From Burkholderiales bacterium (GTDB taxonomy: Bacteria > Pseudomonadota > Gammaproteobacteria > Burkholderiales > Casimicrobiaceae): 9,188 nucleotides of DNA. Positions 5,820-9,188 of the stretch are shown here, piece after piece (position 1 is the first letter of the stretch; every line of letters begins with the position of its first letter). A model generated the notes under the pieces. That model worked only from the letters and a program-made list of their open reading frames with translations. It was not told the DNA's origin and did no database searches. A program made the translations under genes and the position numbers. The DNA is taken from the NCBI GenBank assembly GCA_025935435.1, contig JAICVH010000064.1, positions 1 to 9,188 of the forward strand, written 5' to 3'.

Positions 5820-6710
5820 ATGGATCGGAAGACCGCGGCTGATTTCCCGCCGGACGTACTGAAGCTGTTCGATGGATACGTGCATGGAAGCATCGGCCGG
5901 CGCGAATTTCTCGACCGTGCCGCGAAATACGCCGTCGGCGGGTTGACGGCGACGGCGATGCTCGAAAGCCTGCGACCGAATTACGCGTGGGCCGAGCAGG
6001 TTCCTAAGAACGACACCCGCATCCATGCCGAGTACGTCACGTATTCGACCCCGCAAGGGTCCGGCACGATGCGCGGCTATATCGTTCGGCCGGCCGCCGC
6101 GAGCGGCAAGCTGCCGGGCGTCGTGGTGATTCATGAAAATCGCGGCCTCAATCCGTACATCGAGGATGTCGCGCGAAGGCTTGCGGTCGAGCGGTACGTC
6201 GCATTCGCACCCGACGCGCTGACGCCTGTCGGCGGATACCCGGGCGACGACGAGAAGGCGGCGCAACTGTTCGCGAGCCTGGATTCGGCGAAGCGCACCG
6301 AGGACCTGCTTGCTGCGGTGCCGTTCCTGCGCAGCCGTGCGGAAAGCAACGGCGCCGTCGGAGCCGTCGGCTTCTGCTTCGGTGGCGGTGTGGTCAATCA
6401 GATGGCCGTCCGGTTCCCCGAACTGGCCGCGGCCGTGCCTTTCTACGGGCCCCAGCCGAACGCCGCTGATACGGCGAAGATCAAGGCGCCGCTGCTGATC
6501 CACTATGCCGGAGAGGATGCACGCATCAACGCCGGCTGGCCGGCGTGGGAGCAGGCGCTCAAACAGAACGGCGTGCGCTATCGCGAGTACACGTATCCCG
6601 GCGTCCAGCACGGCTTTCACAACGATACGACACCGCGCTACGACGACGCCGCTGCGAAGCTCGCGTGGTCTCGCACGCTCGCGTTCTTCAAGGAGAACGT
6701 GACCGGCTGA
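5820..6710 (+). CDS. Dienelactone hydrolase family protein with twin-arginine-type signal (YghX-like)
   Basis: This 296-residue alpha/beta hydrolase belongs to the dienelactone hydrolase family. The nucleophile Cys186 lies in GFCFGGG, with Asp233 (GEDARIN) and His264 (QHGFHN) completing the triad, and Glu106 in HENRGLNPY corresponds to the active-site glutamate of the family. The N-terminus has GRREFLDRA (arginines 27-28) followed by a mildly hydrophobic stretch and NYAWA before EQV, consistent with a twin-arginine export signal and processing after about residue 58. The overall pattern, including the stretch ENRGLNPYIEDVARR, recalls E. coli YghX as I remember it. The physiological substrate is unknown; chlorocatechol-pathway neighbours are absent, so classical dienelactone degradation is unlikely. 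It is last in the operon. The next gene is on the opposite strand, with 76 bases between the two stop codons and no convincing terminator. Confidence 0.92.
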   Translation: MDRKTAADFPPDVLKLFDGYVHGSIGRREFLDRAAKYAVGGLTATAMLESLRPNYAWAEQVPKNDTRIHAEYVTYSTPQGSGTMRGYIVRPAAASGKLPGVVVIHENRGLNPYIEDVARRLAVERYVAFAPDALTPVGGYPGDDEKAAQLFASLDSAKRTEDLLAAVPFLRSRAESNGAVGAVGFCFGGGVVNQMAVRFPELAAAVPFYGPQPNAADTAKIKAPLLIHYAGEDARINAGWPAWEQALKQNGVRYREYTYPGVQHGFHNDTTPRYDDAAAKLAWSRTLAFFKENVTG

Positions 6711-6786
6711 GGCTTTGTCGAACGACTGACAGCGTTCCGGAGATGACTGTCGGGGCGGAGAAATTTAGCGCGTCATCGGCCGCCGA

Positions 6787-7548
6787 TCATTCCATCTCCG
6801 ACCCCAACGCTTCGCACAACGCCGCGGCGACGGCGGCGCGCTCGCGTCGTGCAATCGCGCGACCGTCGCGTACGTGCTTCTGATTGACTTCGAGTTCGAG
6901 ACCGCAGTAGGTCGCATCGTCGAACAGCCTGCGCAGGTGACGGGTCAGGCTGTCGCTCTCACCGCGATACGGGTAGTTGCGGCGCACGGCCCATTGCGGA
7001 AGCCTGGCGCGAAGGGCCGCCTGCCAGCGGATGCACAGCACGCGCTCGCACGCGCGCGCCGGATCGTAAAGCAGTCCGATGTCGGCGTTGCGCAGCGTCG
7101 TGCCATCCAGAGAGGGCGTGAACGAGTGCGACGATACGTGCACGACCCGTTCGCCCATCGCACGCGCCCGCTCGACGAACGACTCCACGGCCGACCAGAA
7201 CGGGTAGTAATAGCGGCGGCACACGTCGGCACGCAACGACGATGATGCGGTGCGCATGATCGGCGACGCACGGAACTGCCGTCCCGGTGAGCGGTTCACC
7301 TCGACGAGGAGGCGGCTGATCGTCGTCGCGACAAGCGGCGCACCGAGCGCACGCGCCAAGGCTCGCGCGGTGGCCAGCGCACCAGGGTCGTAGCCACGGT
7401 GGGACGCGAGCAAGCGCTTTTGGCCACGGAAGAGCGCGGCATAGCGGGCAGGGATGCGATTGCCGGCGTGTTCGCAGGTGACGATATAGCGCGCCGTTCG
7501 CTGCTCTCGCACATCGCGTAGCGCCAGCGAGGCAGCACCCGCGCGCAT
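6787..7548 (-). CDS. N-formylglutamate amidohydrolase family protein
   Basis: The 253-residue product belongs to the N-formylglutamate amidohydrolase (HutG-like) family of metal-dependent amide hydrolases. Visible motifs are TCEHAGNRIP (24-33, putative metal-binding Glu26-His27), GYDPGALATARALA (52-65), LLVEVNRSPGR (80-90), VSSHSFTP (138-145, His141), DIGLLYDP (156-163) and GLELEVNQ (216-223). The usual histidine-degradation genes are absent. Instead its ATG shares one base with the stop of the preceding ligase gene (TGATG), implying translational coupling. A role in cutting an amide or peptide made by the two upstream ligases is therefore more plausible than formylglutamate hydrolysis, but this is inference from context. 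No signal peptide is seen, so it should be cytoplasmic. Confidence 0.88.
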   Translation of the reverse strand: MRAGAASLALRDVREQRTARYIVTCEHAGNRIPARYAALFRGQKRLLASHRGYDPGALATARALARALGAPLVATTISRLLVEVNRSPGRQFRASPIMRTASSSLRADVCRRYYYPFWSAVESFVERARAMGERVVHVSSHSFTPSLDGTTLRNADIGLLYDPARACERVLCIRWQAALRARLPQWAVRRNYPYRGESDSLTRHLRRLFDDATYCGLELEVNQKHVRDGRAIARRERAAVAAALCEALGSEME

Positions 7549-8783
7549 CAGGCGAACATCCGGCCTTGGTCAAGACAATCGCAAAGCTCGCCGTAGACCG
7601 CCTGCAGTCGCTTGCGATCGACGTCGCTACCCGTGGCGCGCAGGATTCGTCGCGCGAGCGGACCCTGCGCAAGGATCATGTCGATCGCAGGGCGCCACCA
7701 CAAGCCCGCCGGGTCGTCACTGCTTGTGTCGACGAGATGCCGCCACAGGTCGCGGGCGCCGGCGGAACCCTCAGGGAGGCCGAGCGCCCGCAGATACGCT
7801 GCGTGTTCGATGATCGCTTCGTCGCCGTCGCGGATCGTCGCCAGCAATGCGTCGCACAGTGCATCGGTGTCGACCCTCTGCTGATCGGTGAGGCAAGAGA
7901 ACGTTTCGCGATAAAGCGCGCGCACGCTCGATACGATCGCGGCGGCAATCGCGAGATCGGCCTGCGGACACTCCTGCACGTCGACGAGCCGGATTTCGAT
8001 CGCGTCGCGATCGAAGCGCGGAATCGCGCCGCGTGAATTCAGCCATTCATGACGCAAGATGCCCTCCGGGTCGAGCGGCGCGATTTCCGCGTACATCGGG
8101 GACAGCACCCGCGCCTCGTAGTCCGCGCGGGAGCGCGCCGTCTCGGGAATGATCCGCCCCGCTACGCTCGGCGTCCGCGCACACAGGGTTCGATAGTTCT
8201 CGAGCCTGCGGTCGAGAAATCCCTGCGACCTGCCGTCCTCGAACGGCGAACTCGCCGCGAGCGCCGGGACCAGCGGCAGCACCAGCCGGATCGCGGCGTG
8301 CAGGCGCTCGAACTGCTCGTCGCCGGTGAACGGCATGTTGACGTGCATGCTCTGCAGGTTCGACCACCCGTGACCGCGGCAGTCGTAGATCCGGTCGTAG
8401 GTCCGGTAGATTTCGCCGCCCGCGTCTTCCCACAGCACCGTTTCCGTCGCCGGGTCCATCCACGGATGCATCGCCGTCGGCATCAACCGCGCGTCGACCG
8501 CTGCAAGCTTCGTGTTGGCCGCGCGAATCTCGTCGTGAAAGCGCGCGGGCAGTTCGACCAGTGCAGCGGTAGGAACGACGTTCTTCACTTCGACGACGTG
8601 GCGCACAAGCTCGTTCGACCAGCCAAGCGTGCCGCGCTCGACATCCGCGGTGTCGTACCCGGCGAGCGAGCGCAACAACTGGTCGGCGATCGGCCGCACG
8701 GCGAGCGACACGCGGTCGACGACCATGTATTCGAGCTCGATCCCGTACCCCGCGAAGGCAGGCAGGGTGAACCGCGCCGTCAT
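7548..8783 (-). CDS. GCS2-family carboxylate-amine ligase (glutamate-cysteine-ligase-like)
   Basis: This 411-residue protein belongs to the GCS2/YbdK group of glutamine-synthetase-fold ligases, which join a carboxylate to an amine using ATP. Motifs include GIELEYMVVD (14-23; the usual GxExE metal-binding strand), NELVRHVVEVKN (57-68, in place of the SEL...QVE segment), WSNLQSMHVNMPF (140-152, the ATP/metal strand with His147), AASSPFEDGR (177-186) and RFDRDAIEIRLVDVQECPQADLAIA, quoted in parts as RFDRDAIEIR (256-265) and LVDVQECPQADLAIA (266-280). The specificity motifs differ from true glutamate-cysteine ligases, so the substrates cannot be named. The ATG at 8783 overlaps the stop of the RimK-like gene by four bases (ATGA). 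An in-frame extension further upstream only shadows that gene. It is the middle gene of a tightly coupled trio. Confidence 0.9.
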   Translation of the reverse strand: MTARFTLPAFAGYGIELEYMVVDRVSLAVRPIADQLLRSLAGYDTADVERGTLGWSNELVRHVVEVKNVVPTAALVELPARFHDEIRAANTKLAAVDARLMPTAMHPWMDPATETVLWEDAGGEIYRTYDRIYDCRGHGWSNLQSMHVNMPFTGDEQFERLHAAIRLVLPLVPALAASSPFEDGRSQGFLDRRLENYRTLCARTPSVAGRIIPETARSRADYEARVLSPMYAEIAPLDPEGILRHEWLNSRGAIPRFDRDAIEIRLVDVQECPQADLAIAAAIVSSVRALYRETFSCLTDQQRVDTDALCDALLATIRDGDEAIIEHAAYLRALGLPEGSAGARDLWRHLVDTSSDDPAGLWWRPAIDMILAQGPLARRILRATGSDVDRKRLQAVYGELCDCLDQGRMFA

Positions 8784-9188
8784 GCCGCCTGCGTGCGCCT
8801 GCGATCGAGGATCCGTCGCATGAAAACGCCCATGATTTCGCGATACAGCGCGTCCTTCAGTATGGCGTCCTCGCCGCCGGCGTCGACGTTCGGGTTGTCG
8901 TTGACCTCGATCACGTAGCATTGCCGGCCATCCTGTTTGAGATCGACGCCGTAGAGCCCATCGCCGATCAGATTGGCGGCGCGCACGGCCGTTCGCACGA
9001 TGATCTCGGGCGCCTCGCCGACCGAATGAGCGACCGTCGATCCCTCCAGTTTCCGTCCGGATTCCCGCTTGACGACCTGCCAGTGACCCTGTGCCATGAA
9101 GTACCTGCACACATAGAGCGGCCGCCGGTCGAACACGCCGACGCGCCAGTCGAAGACCGTCGGCAGCCATTGCTGCGCGATGATCAGA
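8780..9188 (-). CDS. RimK-like ATP-grasp ligase, C-terminal part (start beyond the window)
   Basis: The reading frame is open to the right edge and only the last 135 residues are present. They begin LIIAQQWLPTVFDWRVGV, a typical ATP-grasp strand, then continue with PLYVCRYFMAQGHWQV, GLYGVDLK and the magnesium-binding segment VIEVNDNPNVDAGGED near the C-terminus. These identify a RimK-type ATP-grasp enzyme, which activates a carboxylate as acyl phosphate and joins it to an amine, for example adding glutamate to a protein or peptide. The acceptor cannot be told from this fragment. Longer relatives often carry an extra N-terminal domain, which would lie outside the window. Its stop overlaps the start of the GCS2 ligase by four bases. 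Confidence in the family is high; the function is open. Confidence 0.9.
   Translation of the reverse strand, partial: LIIAQQWLPTVFDWRVGVFDRRPLYVCRYFMAQGHWQVVKRESGRKLEGSTVAHSVGEAPEIIVRTAVRAANLIGDGLYGVDLKQDGRQCYVIEVNDNPNVDAGGEDAILKDALYREIMGVFMRRILDRRRTQAA

Noticed and set aside
6530..6545. GC palindrome CGCCGGCTGGCCGGCG
   Set aside because: It lies within the hydrolase coding sequence and is explained by ordinary codons; the two-base loop makes a functional hairpin unlikely.
6711..6786. Shared bidirectional terminator between the convergent genes
   Set aside because: Only 5-bp stems (GACAG/CTGTC at 6728-6751 and ATCGG/CCGAT at 6775-6787) can be drawn and no T-runs follow on either strand, so I do not call a terminator.
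8049..8918. Long plus-strand open frame opposite the GCS2 and RimK-like genes
   Set aside because: It crosses the junction of two well-supported minus-strand genes and its product has no recognisable domain; it is a composition artefact.
8784..9170. N-terminal extension of the GCS2 ligase to 9170
   Set aside because: The extension reads a shadow frame of the RimK-like gene. The ATG at 8783 gives the normal family N-terminus and a typical ATGA overlap.
1..9188. Mobile element, CRISPR, toxin-antitoxin or phage-defence island
   Set aside because: I found no transposase, integrase, direct repeat array, attachment-site pair or compositional break; nearly all space is filled by recognisable metabolic or repair genes.

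Overview
The window is gene-dense, GC-rich DNA with very strong G/C preference at third codon positions. The gene content points to a Burkholderia-type betaproteobacterium (Burkholderia, Paraburkholderia or Caballeronia). This is inferred from base composition and family resemblance; no taxonomic marker is present. I see no rRNA, tRNA, CRISPR array, insertion sequence, integrase or prophage gene, and composition is even from end to end, so it reads as ordinary chromosome.

Left part, plus strand (103-2448): an exported, single-cysteine peptide methionine sulfoxide reductase (msrA); a small three-helix membrane protein of the GlsB/YeaQ/YmgE family paired with an unrecognised 172-residue protein; and an exodeoxyribonuclease III/AP endonuclease (xth). 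Strong GC hairpins separate these units at 765-794 and 1636-1668, with a weaker one after xth at 2460-2480. MsrA repairs oxidised protein and ExoIII repairs damaged DNA, so the block looks like housekeeping for oxidative or general stress.

Middle part, plus strand (2546-6710): a probable four-gene operon with gaps of 37, 37 and 20 bases. It encodes a membrane protein with a C-terminal SRPBCC domain, a zinc- and NAD-dependent dehydrogenase of the formaldehyde-dehydrogenase-like class, a luciferase-like flavin monooxygenase, and a dienelactone-hydrolase-family protein with a twin-arginine-type export signal that resembles E. coli YghX. A perfect 9-bp hairpin built from two GCGATCGC octamers lies in the leader. 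The set suggests aldehyde or small-molecule detoxification, but no shared substrate can be read from sequence.

Right part, minus strand (9188 down to 6787), convergent with the operon: three genes with overlapping stop and start codons. In transcription order they are the C-terminal part of a RimK-like ATP-grasp ligase (its start lies beyond the window), a GCS2-type carboxylate-amine ligase, and an N-formylglutamate-amidohydrolase-family hydrolase. Two different peptide-bond-forming ligase folds fused translationally to an amide hydrolase look like a small pathway that makes and trims or recycles an unidentified amide or short peptide. This is the most interesting item here. The families and their general association are, to my knowledge, already known; the product is not apparent.
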